The translations under genes and the position numbers were made by a program. Under the pieces are notes generated by a model. The model did not search any database. It saw nothing but the letters and a program-made list of their open reading frames with translations, and was not told the origin of the DNA. A stretch of DNA of 64,000 bases, from NCBI RefSeq assembly GCF_042677145.1, contig NZ_JBHTIT010000001.1, positions 186,001 to 250,000 on the forward strand. The letters are read 5' to 3'. How positions within the stretch are numbered: the stretch's first letter is position 1; each line of letters starts with the position of its first letter. This DNA comes from Perlucidibaca wandonensis. Lineage in GTDB: Bacteria; Pseudomonadota; Gammaproteobacteria; Pseudomonadales; Moraxellaceae. Below, piece by piece: positions 7,824-16,019 of this stretch.

Positions 7824-8726
7824 ATGACTGCTGCCCAAACCGCTATTTCCACCAAAGCTTCGGCAAATCGCCAACCAGCTGGTGCGCGCGTTGGCATTCC
7901 ACCACGTCGTGTAATGATGAATTTTGATAATTCTGACGCCGGCTACTGGTATGCCGATAGCCCATTCCTGACCTATTTCTGGTCGGCATTCTCTGTACTG
8001 CTTCCTGAAGGAGAACAGTTTTTCGTGGAAGCCGTGCGCCATTATCGTGACCAAATCACTGATGATGACCTGAAAGCAGCGATCTCTGGCTTTATTGGCC
8101 AAGAGGCTCTGCACACACAGGGACACCAAGTGCTTAATGATTTTATTAACGCTAAACAGTTGCCTGCCGCTGAGCTTGAAAGCCAACTTAAAATACTGCT
8201 CGATAATGTCGGCAAGATTCATCCACGCTTGAACTTGGCCGCAACGATTTGCTTGGAGCATTTCACCGCTTTAATGGGCGAGCAGCTCTTGGCTGAGGCT
8301 GATCATCATGGTTCAGTGGCGGAAGATATTCGCCCATTATGGATGTGGCATGCGCTTGAAGAAACTGAGCATAAAGCCGTGGCTTGGGATGTTTATCAGC
8401 AAACTGGCGGTGGCTATATTGTGCGTACGGCCACTATGGCGCTGACCACCGCGATCTTAGGTGCAGTAATGGCGTATTCGACGGCCCGTCTCATGCATGC
8501 CGATGGCAAGCTGCTCAATGTGCGCGATAACGTAGCAGGTATGCGCGCGCTGTTTGGTCGCCGCGGTCGTATGACTCGCTTATTGCCGAAGTATTTGGAC
8601 TTTTTCCGTCCTAGCTTCCACCCGAACGATCACGATACTAATGCGCTCGTGACTGAGTGGCGCGAGAAGCTATTCGGTGCCAATGGCGCAATGAATGGCT
8701 TGCTGAAAGGTGCAAATATTCACTAA
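7824..8726 (+). CDS. Metal-dependent hydrolase, PF10118 family (paralogue 1)
   Basis: 300 residues, the family's usual length. Metal-ligand-like motifs are conserved in order: GFIGQEALH (E94, H97), LEHFTAL (E145, H146), and WMWHALEETEHKAVA (H176, E179, E180, E182, H183). These acidic/His helices resemble a ferritin-like di-iron arrangement; that reading is inference. Around residue 200 is a hydrophobic stretch (TATMALTTAILGAVMAY) that may insert in membrane. The ATG at 7824 has GAGGT upstream. It is divergent from an AraC regulator and closed by a terminator. Two paralogues lie at 34466 and 58421. The biochemical reaction is unproven. Confidence 0.85.
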   Translation: MTAAQTAISTKASANRQPAGARVGIPPRRVMMNFDNSDAGYWYADSPFLTYFWSAFSVLLPEGEQFFVEAVRHYRDQITDDDLKAAISGFIGQEALHTQGHQVLNDFINAKQLPAAELESQLKILLDNVGKIHPRLNLAATICLEHFTALMGEQLLAEADHHGSVAEDIRPLWMWHALEETEHKAVAWDVYQQTGGGYIVRTATMALTTAILGAVMAYSTARLMHADGKLLNVRDNVAGMRALFGRRGRMTRLLPKYLDFFRPSFHPNDHDTNALVTEWREKLFGANGAMNGLLKGANIH

Positions 8727-8747
8727 GTTTATTGGTGAGTTTGTGAT

Positions 8748-8781
8748 GGCCTCGGCGTCAAAGCGCCGGGGCCATTTTTTT
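8748..8781 (+). terminator. Intrinsic terminator of the PF10118 gene
   Basis: A 10-base stem (8748-8757 with 8764-8773, one G-U pair) is followed by ATTTTTTT. It lies between two convergent genes. Confidence 0.85.
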
Positions 8782-8788
8782 ATGAGCC

Positions 8789-9544
8789 CTAAAACTCCGT
8801 GCTAATTGCGCGCCAAAGTAGCTGCAACGCCAATGCGCTAAGCAACCAGTTTAAGCCGCGATGAAAGCTGACATCGGCACGGCCAGAGAGCCAGCGTTGG
8901 CCTAGCCAAGTGCCAATGAATCCACTGGCTATCATGGCGGCGAGTAAGCCTAGCCAGGGTAGAAACTGAAAGCCCAAAAAACCAAAGGCGGCGATTTTCA
9001 CACCATGCTGCAAGCTCATACTCGCTGAGAATGTCGCCATATGTGGTTGCCGCGGCATTTGTTGAGTTTTCAGCAGGGCGGTAACCAAAGGTCCCGTAGC
9101 GCCAATGAACATGCTCAGAAAGCTCAGTGTTAGCCCGCCAAGCCAAAGGCCTGCGCGCTGAGTGCTGGCCGATAGCGTTGGCCATTTGCCCCAAACGGCA
9201 TACAAAATAAATCCGCTCAGACTGGCATATAGCCAAGACTCCGGCAGCTCGCGCACTACGCTGCCACCGAGAGCGCTGCCGAGTACAGCACCAACTGTAA
9301 AAGGCAGCACGGTTTGCCATTGAATAAAGCGCCAGAGCAATGCCGTTCGGCCAATATTTGAGCCCAGCTGCACCACGCCATGGAGCGGGATGAGTGCGGC
9401 AGAAGGCACGAGCACTGCCATCACGCCAAGCAATAATAAGCCGCCACCAATGCCTAAGCCTGCGGTGATTAGTGAGGTTAGTAATGAGGTCGCGATCAGT
9501 CCATAAGCGGTAAATAAGCTAATGCTATCGGGCAGCCAGCTCAT
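8789..9544 (-). CDS. TSUP family (TauE/SafE) membrane transporter
   Basis: 251 residues, almost entirely hydrophobic with about eight membrane segments. The family signature TAGLGIGGGLLLLGVMA occurs near the N-terminus, and an internal repeat of it (LSMFIGATGPLVTALL) lies after the middle. TSUP proteins export sulfite, sulfonates or related organic anions; the substrate is unknown here. The gene starts one base after the stop of the HIT gene, so the two are translationally close and form an operon. Confidence 0.85.
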   Translation of the reverse strand: MSWLPDSISLFTAYGLIATSLLTSLITAGLGIGGGLLLLGVMAVLVPSAALIPLHGVVQLGSNIGRTALLWRFIQWQTVLPFTVGAVLGSALGGSVVRELPESWLYASLSGFILYAVWGKWPTLSASTQRAGLWLGGLTLSFLSMFIGATGPLVTALLKTQQMPRQPHMATFSASMSLQHGVKIAAFGFLGFQFLPWLGLLAAMIASGFIGTWLGQRWLSGRADVSFHRGLNWLLSALALQLLWRAISTEF

Positions 9545-9545
9545 G

Positions 9546-9995
9546 TTAGGCGGGTGTGAACGCTAGGCTGGAGTCGGCTTGAGCTAGTAGGGCGTGGAGC
9601 TGTTCCAAGCGCTCTTTTAAGGCTTGCACACTGTAATGTTGAACTGGGTTTTTGCCCCAGATCGGGCCGGGCCAAGCGGCATCTGTGCTGTGGCGCGCAA
9701 CAATATGCCAGTGCAGTTGCGAGACGACATTGCCGAGATTGGCCACATTCATTTTGTCAGCATTGAATGCGCGTTTTAGTGCCTGACTTAGCCAAGATGA
9801 CTCACGTAAAAGCTGTGCCTGATCTTCGCTACTGAGCTGATAAACTTCGGTGAGATTATTGCGGCGTGGCACCAAAATTAACCATGGATAATGCGCGTCA
9901 TTCATTAGCAGGCAGCGACTTAGCGGAAAGTCACCGAGCACGATCGTGTCACTGGCTAATCGTAGGTCAAGGTCAAATATTGGCAGTGCAGTCAT
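9546..9995 (-). CDS. HIT domain protein
   Basis: 149 residues with the histidine-triad core VSQLHWHIVARH. Only two triad histidines are in the standard HxH positions, with Arg-His following, so the third position is shifted relative to HxHxHxx. Members are nucleotide hydrolases or transferases acting on dinucleoside polyphosphates or AMP-lysine adducts. The early segment IVLGDFPLSRCLLMNDAHYPWLILVPR is typical of the family. The ATG at 9995 is the first in frame. The first gene of a two-gene operon with TSUP. Confidence 0.85.
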   Translation of the reverse strand: MTALPIFDLDLRLASDTIVLGDFPLSRCLLMNDAHYPWLILVPRRNNLTEVYQLSSEDQAQLLRESSWLSQALKRAFNADKMNVANLGNVVSQLHWHIVARHSTDAAWPGPIWGKNPVQHYSVQALKERLEQLHALLAQADSSLAFTPA

Positions 9996-10141
9996 GGCTG
10001 GTCCTAAGTCGGTGGCAGTGGCTGGAGTGTAGGCTGCTTAGCTCCCCTGAGCTACATGCGCGAGCTGTGGCTGTGCTAGTCTTGAGAGATAATCAGCGCT
10101 TAGCTTAAGACTATCGCGTGTACTATTTTTAGCGAGCTTTC

Positions 10142-11167
10142 ATGTCCGTTTCCCAGGCCCACACCGTTAGCCTTCAATACGTCGAGCGCTTGCTCTCGGG
10201 CGCAGCGCGTCAGGGCTTGAGCATGTCGGCTTTGTTTGCGCACAGTGGCCTCGATCCGGCACGCGTGGAAGAGCCAGATGCGCGCATTAGCAGCACCGAG
10301 CTTATCCGCCTGATGCAAGAAGTGATGCGGCGTACCGGTGACGAATTTATTGGTCTCGCTGCCGATGCACGCTCTAAGCCAGGCACTTTTTCGATGATGG
10401 CGCATGCAGTGATTAACTGCGCTAACTTGGAGCAGGCCATACGCCGCTCAAGTGCTTTTTATGGCTTGTTTGAAACGCCTACCGCTGCCGACTTAACCGT
10501 CACTTCCAATGAAGGTCAGCTAACACTGACCATGCGTCAGCATGATGCTATCGGCGATACGATTTTCGAGCTCATGGTCTTCGTCTCGGTACGCTTTTGG
10601 AGTTGGCTGGTCGGGCAGCGCTTGAGTCCATTAGTCATCGAATTTAGTTTTGATGCGCCGCCAAGTGCCACTGATTTCGCCGCCATGTTTCGCTGCCCAG
10701 TAATCTATGGTGCCGACCGCAATATGATTCGCTTTCCTGCGAGCTGGTTGAGTTTGCCCTTGGCACAAACACCGCTATCGTTGTCACGCTTTTTGAAAGA
10801 TTCACTGGCGCTGATTATTGCTGGCCGTTCACGGCCAATGGGCCTAGCTGAGCAAGTCAGAAATCGCCTGAGTAATGACTATGGTCATCAGTTCCCCGAT
10901 TTAACGGCACTCAGCCAACAGCTATCATTAACACCACAAACACTGCGTCGCCATCTGAAAGAGGAAGGCACGAGCTATCAACAAATTAAAGATCAATTGC
11001 GCGAAGAGGCGGCTCGGTTTTATTTAGCCAAACCTGCATTGAGTATTGATGAGGTCGCGCTGATGATGGGCTTTTCCGAAGCTAGCGCCTTTCATCGAGC
11101 CTTTAAAAAATGGACTGGGCAGACGCCAGCGAGCTGCCGCCGACACTTATTAGGATTAGCCGAATGA
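10142..11167 (+). CDS. AraC family regulator preceding purU
   Basis: 341 residues. The N-terminal arabinose-binding-like sensor region (about residues 20-205) is followed by the C-terminal AraC double helix-turn-helix: LTALSQQLSLTPQTLRRHL and IDEVALMMGFSEASAFHRAF. The ATG at 10142 is the first good start, with AGCGAG upstream. Its stop codon overlaps the purU start (ATGA at 11164-11167), so the two are translationally coupled. This is unusual for a purine or one-carbon gene. No PF10118 gene lies next to this regulator. Confidence 0.88.
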   Translation: MSVSQAHTVSLQYVERLLSGAARQGLSMSALFAHSGLDPARVEEPDARISSTELIRLMQEVMRRTGDEFIGLAADARSKPGTFSMMAHAVINCANLEQAIRRSSAFYGLFETPTAADLTVTSNEGQLTLTMRQHDAIGDTIFELMVFVSVRFWSWLVGQRLSPLVIEFSFDAPPSATDFAAMFRCPVIYGADRNMIRFPASWLSLPLAQTPLSLSRFLKDSLALIIAGRSRPMGLAEQVRNRLSNDYGHQFPDLTALSQQLSLTPQTLRRHLKEEGTSYQQIKDQLREEAARFYLAKPALSIDEVALMMGFSEASAFHRAFKKWTGQTPASCRRHLLGLAE

Positions 11168-12021
11168 CCGACACCACCGCTCGCTTACTGATTAACTGCC
11201 CCGATGCACCCGGCATCGTGAGTGCGGTATCGAGCTTTCTATTTTCTCATGGCGCCAATATCACCGACCTTGATCAGCACGCCACGGCGCCAATTGGCGG
11301 CACATACTTTATGCGCCTAGAGCTGCAAACAGTAGCAATGGATATTAGCCGTGAAGCTTTAGAGGCGGCGTTTGAGCAGGAAGTGGCCATTCGTTTTCAG
11401 ATGAATTGGCAGCTGACTTACGCAGCTGATCGCAAGCGCGTGGCGATCTTGGTGTCTAAGCATGATCACGCCATGATGGAGCTATTGTGGCGTTGGTCGC
11501 GCGGTAGTTTGCCTTGTGACATTGTCGCGGTGATCAGCAATCACAGTGATTTACGCGAGGCGGTGGAGGGCTTTGGGGTGCCATTCCACTTAGTGCCGGT
11601 GACGGCGGAAACTAAGGCTTTGGCCGAGGCGACGCTGGAGGAAAAGTTGGTCGGTGTCGACCTCATCGTGCTGGCGCGTTATATGCAAATTCTCAGCGCC
11701 GATTTTACTGCGCGCTGGCCACATCGCATCATCAATATTCATCACTCATTTCTGCCAGCATTTGTCGGCGCAAATCCCTATCAGCAGGCCTATGACAAGG
11801 GCGTGAAACTGATCGGTGCCACCGCGCATTACGTCACTGCCGACTTAGATCAAGGCCCTATCATTGAGCAAGATGTAGAGCGTGTGTCACATCGTGATGA
11901 AGTCGGTTCTCTGCGTGAAATGGGACAAGACGTTGAGCGTCAAGTACTGGCGCGTGCTGTGCGTTGGCATTTGGAAGACCGTGTGCTGGTGCATGGCACT
12001 AAAACCATCGTGTTTTCCTAA
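11164..12021 (+). CDS. purU: Formyltetrahydrofolate deformylase
   Basis: Hydrolyses 10-formyl-THF to formate and THF, feeding PurT-type purine synthesis and balancing one-carbon pools. 285 residues from the ATG at 11164, the family's usual length; a longer frame from 11110 lies inside the upstream gene. An N-terminal ACT domain (about 1-80) is followed by the formyltransferase fold with RYMQILS, NIHHSFLPAFVGANPY, GATAHYVT and DQGPIIEQD, including the catalytic Asn/His/Asp set. The start overlaps the AraC stop by four bases. Confidence 0.94.
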   Translation: MTDTTARLLINCPDAPGIVSAVSSFLFSHGANITDLDQHATAPIGGTYFMRLELQTVAMDISREALEAAFEQEVAIRFQMNWQLTYAADRKRVAILVSKHDHAMMELLWRWSRGSLPCDIVAVISNHSDLREAVEGFGVPFHLVPVTAETKALAEATLEEKLVGVDLIVLARYMQILSADFTARWPHRIINIHHSFLPAFVGANPYQQAYDKGVKLIGATAHYVTADLDQGPIIEQDVERVSHRDEVGSLREMGQDVERQVLARAVRWHLEDRVLVHGTKTIVFS

Positions 12022-12050
12022 AGCATGCTGATATAACGTAGAGAAACATC

Positions 12051-13298
12051 ATGTCATCGTTGTCGAAGCGCCTAGGGTTATTGTTGGCCTTATATCTCGC
12101 ACAAGGCGTGCCGTTTGGCGTGTACTCGCAAGCATTACCAGCCATTTTACGCAGCTATGACGCACCTTTATCACTTATTAGCCTGAGTGGTTTATTGGCA
12201 ATTCCTTGGGCGTTAAAAGTGTTTTGGTCGCCCTTGGTGGATCGCTATTATTGGCCCAGCATAGGGCATCGCCGCAGTTGGATTTTGCCGATGAACGCAG
12301 GTTTGGCTATGGTCATGGCCAGTCTGTGTTGGTTTAACCCAGAAAACTTACGCGAAGCATCTGGCGTGTATTGGCTGTTTGGCCTGCTGTTTCTGGTGAA
12401 CTTATTTGCTGCCACGCAAGACATCGCCACTGACGGTTTGGCGGTACGTATTTTATCCAGCGAAGAGCGTGGCTTGGGCAATGGCATCCAAGTTTCGGCC
12501 TATCGTGTTGGCATTATTATTGGCGGCGGTTTGCTGTTGTTAGTGCTCGATACTTTAGGTTGGGCACAAGCATTTATTGGCCTCACCATCATGTCTTTGT
12601 TGCTGTTATTGCCTGCCATTTTTTATCGTGAGCCGGCCATTTCTGCCGAAGCCTTGCCGGTTGCTGGTGAGTCGTACACGAGCGCGTGGGTCAGTTTCTT
12701 TAAGCGCCCTGAGTTGGCGGGTTGGATTTGGGTTTTAGTGACTTATAAGGTGGCTGACTCGCTATCATCAGCAATGGTGAAGCCGATGATGGTCGATATG
12801 GGCATGACACTGTCGCAGATCGGTTTGCAGGTCAGTATGATCAGCGCCGTGACCACGATAGCTGGCGCTATGCTCGGTGGTTATTGGCTGCAAACAATCG
12901 GTCGCCGCCAAGGCTTGGTGTGGTTTGGTGTTTTTCAATGCGTCGCTATTGCTTGTTACGCTATTCCTGCGATGGGTTATGGCGTTGCCGGCTTGAGCGC
13001 TACTAGTACTGCTGTCGCGGTCAATGCGCTTGAACATTTCGCCGGCGGCATGGCGATGGCAGCGTTGCTATCGGCAGTAATGGATCGAGCGCGCCAAGCT
13101 CATGCCGGCGTTGATTTCACGCTACAGGTAAGTTTGCTTGCGCTATTTGGTGGCTCGTTTTATTTGCCCGCAGGCTTACTTGCCGAGACCGTTGGTTATG
13201 CTGATCATTTCTTGATTGCCGCTGCGGTTGGCGTATTTATGTTGTATCCGGCATGGCGTTTTACGCGTGAGCCAGATGAGTTTGTTGAGGCTAAATAG
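12051..13298 (+). CDS. MFS transporter, PAT/RhtX-like
   Basis: 415 residues with 12 predicted membrane helices. The N-terminal signature (YLAQGVPFGVYSQALP, IPWALKVFWSPLVDRY) matches the peptide-acetyl-CoA transporter group of MFS, which includes AmpG and the RhtX/FptX siderophore importers. No siderophore or peptidoglycan-recycling genes lie near, so the substrate is left open. The ATG at 12051 is preceded by GTAGAGA. It starts 29 bases after purU and may be read with it. Confidence 0.82.
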   Translation: MSSLSKRLGLLLALYLAQGVPFGVYSQALPAILRSYDAPLSLISLSGLLAIPWALKVFWSPLVDRYYWPSIGHRRSWILPMNAGLAMVMASLCWFNPENLREASGVYWLFGLLFLVNLFAATQDIATDGLAVRILSSEERGLGNGIQVSAYRVGIIIGGGLLLLVLDTLGWAQAFIGLTIMSLLLLLPAIFYREPAISAEALPVAGESYTSAWVSFFKRPELAGWIWVLVTYKVADSLSSAMVKPMMVDMGMTLSQIGLQVSMISAVTTIAGAMLGGYWLQTIGRRQGLVWFGVFQCVAIACYAIPAMGYGVAGLSATSTAVAVNALEHFAGGMAMAALLSAVMDRARQAHAGVDFTLQVSLLALFGGSFYLPAGLLAETVGYADHFLIAAAVGVFMLYPAWRFTREPDEFVEAK

Positions 13299-13325
13299 CT
13301 GGCAGATGAACATGAGGTTGTCTTG

Positions 13326-13580
13326 ATGCATGAGAATGAAAAACCAGTGAGCGATGCACTAAGCACACTGGATGCGCGCGGCCTACGCTGCCCTGAGCCG
13401 GTGATGATGCTGCACAAACGCGTGCGTGAAATGCAGTCGGGCGAGCACTTGTTAGTGCTCGCTACCGACCCATCGACTACGCGAGATATTCCGAAGTTCT
13501 GCCAATTTCTTGGTCATGAGCTGTTGCAGGCAGACGAGCCTGAGCCCGGCCAATACCGCTACGAGCTACGCAAAGGCTAA
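13326..13580 (+). CDS. tusA: Sulfur carrier protein TusA
   Basis: 84 residues. TusA accepts persulfide sulfur from IscS and passes it on for 2-thiouridine formation in tRNA. The signature LDARGLRCPEPVMML contains the active-site Cys in a CPxP motif. The ATG at 13326 has GAGG 10 bases upstream; a TTG three bases earlier is in frame but unnecessary. It lies 27 bases after the MFS gene on the same strand and is convergent with the MATE gene. Confidence 0.92.
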   Translation: MHENEKPVSDALSTLDARGLRCPEPVMMLHKRVREMQSGEHLLVLATDPSTTRDIPKFCQFLGHELLQADEPEPGQYRYELRKG

Positions 13581-13605
13581 GCTCTTAAAAAGCCTATGCC
13601 GCGCG

Positions 13606-15033
13606 TTAAGCGATTTGCCATCGTGCCTTGATGATTTTTAGCGTGCTGCCGAGCTGCCATGTGAGCAAAATACTCGCCACAGTTAGGCCCAGCACCAAGC
13701 CGAACCAATAGCCGTGTGGGCCCCACGAGTGGCCGCCAAAAAAGTCTGTGCTGCCGGCCAAATACCCCACTGGAATTGCGATAACCCAATAGGCAAAGAG
13801 CGTCAGTCGCATCGGGCTTTGCGTATCTTGTAGGCCGCGTAAGCAGCCAGCCGCGGCCACTTGTAGCGCATCAAAAATTTGATAGGCAACAGCAAATAAC
13901 ATGAGCTGCGTGGCTAATTCGCGCACCGCCATATCGTCGGTATAAACAGCGGTAATGGCGTTGCGGCCAAAGAGTAAAATCAATGCCATACAGGCAGCAA
14001 TACAGGTTGTGGCGATAAGACCAATGCGTCGAACATGCAATATCGCGGCAAAGTCGCGCGCGCCATAAAACTGGCCTACACGAATAGTCAGCGCAATTGC
14101 CACACTCAGCGGCACCATAAATAATAATGAGGTCACCGATAGCGCGACTTGGTGGCCGGCCACAGCGAGTGCACCTTGCGGGCTGACTAGCACCGCAACT
14201 AATGCAAATGAGCTGACCTCAAAGAAAATCGCCAAACCAATCGGCAGGCCTAGCGCCGCAATGATTTTAATTTCCGACCATCTTGGCGGCTCCCAAGCCT
14301 GCATCAAGCGTGAATGCTTGAAGCGGCGGCTAAGCAGCAAATAGCTGAGCATGATGCCTGACATCAGCCACAGTACGATTGATGTCGCCCAACCACAGCC
14401 GGGGCCGCCCATGGCCGGGATGTGCACGGGCATCCACGATAGCCAGCTCACCGCCTCGCTGCCGTGAATAAACAGCATATTGAAGGCGACATTGAGCGTG
14501 AGTCCACTCACGCTAATGACCATTACCGGAGTCGGTTGGCCTTGTGCTTCGCAGTAGCAGCGTAAGGCAAAAAATAAGCCCACTGCGGGCATGCCCCACG
14601 ATACGCCAAGCAAGTATTGCTGAGTCAGCTCGCGCAGTTCTTGCGGTACGCCTAGCCATTCAAATATTGGGTAGGCATGGCGCATTGCAAAGAAGCCGAT
14701 GACGCCGACGCCCAGCGCCAACCAAAGCGCCTGATGCGTAATGCCGGCAATGCGTTGGCGCTGATTGCCGCCGTGAGCTTCGGCAACCAAAGGCGTGGTG
14801 GCGAGCAAGATGCCTGTGGTTAATAGAAACAAAGGCAGCCAAATGCCGGAGCCGACAGCGACGGCGGCGAGATCCATGGGCGAAACTTGGCTGGCCATTA
14901 GCGTGTCGATAAAACCGTAGGCGGCTTGAGCGAGCTGACTGACTAAAATTGGTGCAGTGAGTAGGCTGAGTGCTTTTAATTCCGCGCGCGTGGTTAGCGG
15001 TGCGCTAGGCACCTGAGCATCGGGCGCGCTCAT
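13606..15033 (-). CDS. MATE family efflux transporter (NorM-like)
   Basis: 475 residues with 12 hydrophobic helices in two bundles, as expected for multidrug and toxic compound extrusion antiporters. The N-terminal helix pattern LLTAPILVSQLAQAAYGFIDTLMA fits the family (written here in two overlapping halves of under 20 residues: LLTAPILVSQ and LAQAAYGFIDTLMA). The start ATG overlaps the NUDIX gene stop by four bases, so it is translationally coupled. Na+ or H+ coupling and substrates cannot be told. Confidence 0.9.
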   Translation of the reverse strand: MSAPDAQVPSAPLTTRAELKALSLLTAPILVSQLAQAAYGFIDTLMASQVSPMDLAAVAVGSGIWLPLFLLTTGILLATTPLVAEAHGGNQRQRIAGITHQALWLALGVGVIGFFAMRHAYPIFEWLGVPQELRELTQQYLLGVSWGMPAVGLFFALRCYCEAQGQPTPVMVISVSGLTLNVAFNMLFIHGSEAVSWLSWMPVHIPAMGGPGCGWATSIVLWLMSGIMLSYLLLSRRFKHSRLMQAWEPPRWSEIKIIAALGLPIGLAIFFEVSSFALVAVLVSPQGALAVAGHQVALSVTSLLFMVPLSVAIALTIRVGQFYGARDFAAILHVRRIGLIATTCIAACMALILLFGRNAITAVYTDDMAVRELATQLMLFAVAYQIFDALQVAAAGCLRGLQDTQSPMRLTLFAYWVIAIPVGYLAGSTDFFGGHSWGPHGYWFGLVLGLTVASILLTWQLGSTLKIIKARWQIA

Positions 15034-15917
15034 TGCGAAAGGCCGCGGGCGAGATGCTTGGGTTTTAAGTGGCCAAGTTCAATTAAAGTTTGGTGAATGA
15101 TGGCATTACCATCGCGGCCAAAATAGCGTTGGCGTAGCAAGCCGTAGATAAATACCAGTGCGGCATCCCACGTGTAGCGTCCGCCAAGCACGAGCATAAG
15201 TGCATCTTCAACTGGCATTAGGCCGGCATGGGCGACTTCACCATCTTGGTTTAGAGCGATGAAGTGAGCAGGTAAATAGGCATCGAAGACATGAATGCAT
15301 TCGTCTTGCAGGCCCTCGCCGATACGCCGGCAAATATGCAGCTGAGTGACTGGCGATGGGATGTGGCGAAACAGTAAGCCTGCTTCTTCCCATGCCTCGC
15401 GCGCCAAGCCAACAGCTAAAGATTCACCAGAAGCCAAGCCGCCACCAACCAAGTTGTCGAGCTTGCCGGGGTCAACAAACTTGTGATGGCTGCGTTCGGC
15501 AACCCAAATTTGCATACCATCTGGGCTGGTCAGCCAGCCATTTAAATGCACCGACTGTGTGGCCATGCCTAAGCTGCGAAATGCCGCGCGCTCGGTGGTG
15601 AGAAAGCTGTGGCCTTGATGCATCAGTGTCATTGGCTCATCGCGCCAGTTCTGCAGCAAGCCTTGCTCATGCAGCGCATGCGCCCAGCCTTGCACGACGA
15701 TGCTACGGCCGACGCCATCGCTAGCGGCGCGCAAATGTAGCGATTCGGTTTTGCGCATGGCATGTGCGCCGGCTATCGCCACAAGAGCATCGGCGATGGC
15801 AGGCTTTACCCATCCCACGGCAGCATCGTCAATATGCAGGCGCAGTTCATCGAGCGGTGTAAAGCGCGGCATTTTCTGGAGAAAATTGAGGATGTCGGCG
15901 ATGAGCGGATGCGACAT
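15030..15917 (-). CDS. NUDIX hydrolase with DUF4743 domain
   Basis: 295 residues. The first ~110 residues match DUF4743, the N-terminal extension found in thiamine-pyrophosphokinase-type NUDIX proteins. The complete NUDIX box is present: GGLASGE then REAWEEAGL with correct spacing (G-x5-E-x7-REUxEExGU). Fungal and plant relatives hydrolyse oxidised thiamine diphosphate; the bacterial role is inferred. The ATG at 15917 is the first in frame. It overlaps the downstream MATE gene by four bases and is divergent from pdxB. Confidence 0.85.
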   Translation of the reverse strand: MSHPLIADILNFLQKMPRFTPLDELRLHIDDAAVGWVKPAIADALVAIAGAHAMRKTESLHLRAASDGVGRSIVVQGWAHALHEQGLLQNWRDEPMTLMHQGHSFLTTERAAFRSLGMATQSVHLNGWLTSPDGMQIWVAERSHHKFVDPGKLDNLVGGGLASGESLAVGLAREAWEEAGLLFRHIPSPVTQLHICRRIGEGLQDECIHVFDAYLPAHFIALNQDGEVAHAGLMPVEDALMLVLGGRYTWDAALVFIYGLLRQRYFGRDGNAIIHQTLIELGHLKPKHLARGLSQ

Positions 15918-16019
15918 GTAAGCAAGTCTCGAAAAATTTTGCCTAGTGTAGCGAATGCATCGGCGCTGTGCCGATAGGCAATGGCATACTCGAGCAGTTT
16001 TCTGTCAATGAGTATGGCC

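Noticed and set aside
8838..9320. 160-residue minus-strand frame overlapping the TSUP gene
   Set aside because: It is on the same strand but a different frame from a clear membrane transporter, with Arg/Cys/Trp-rich composition typical of out-of-frame translation.
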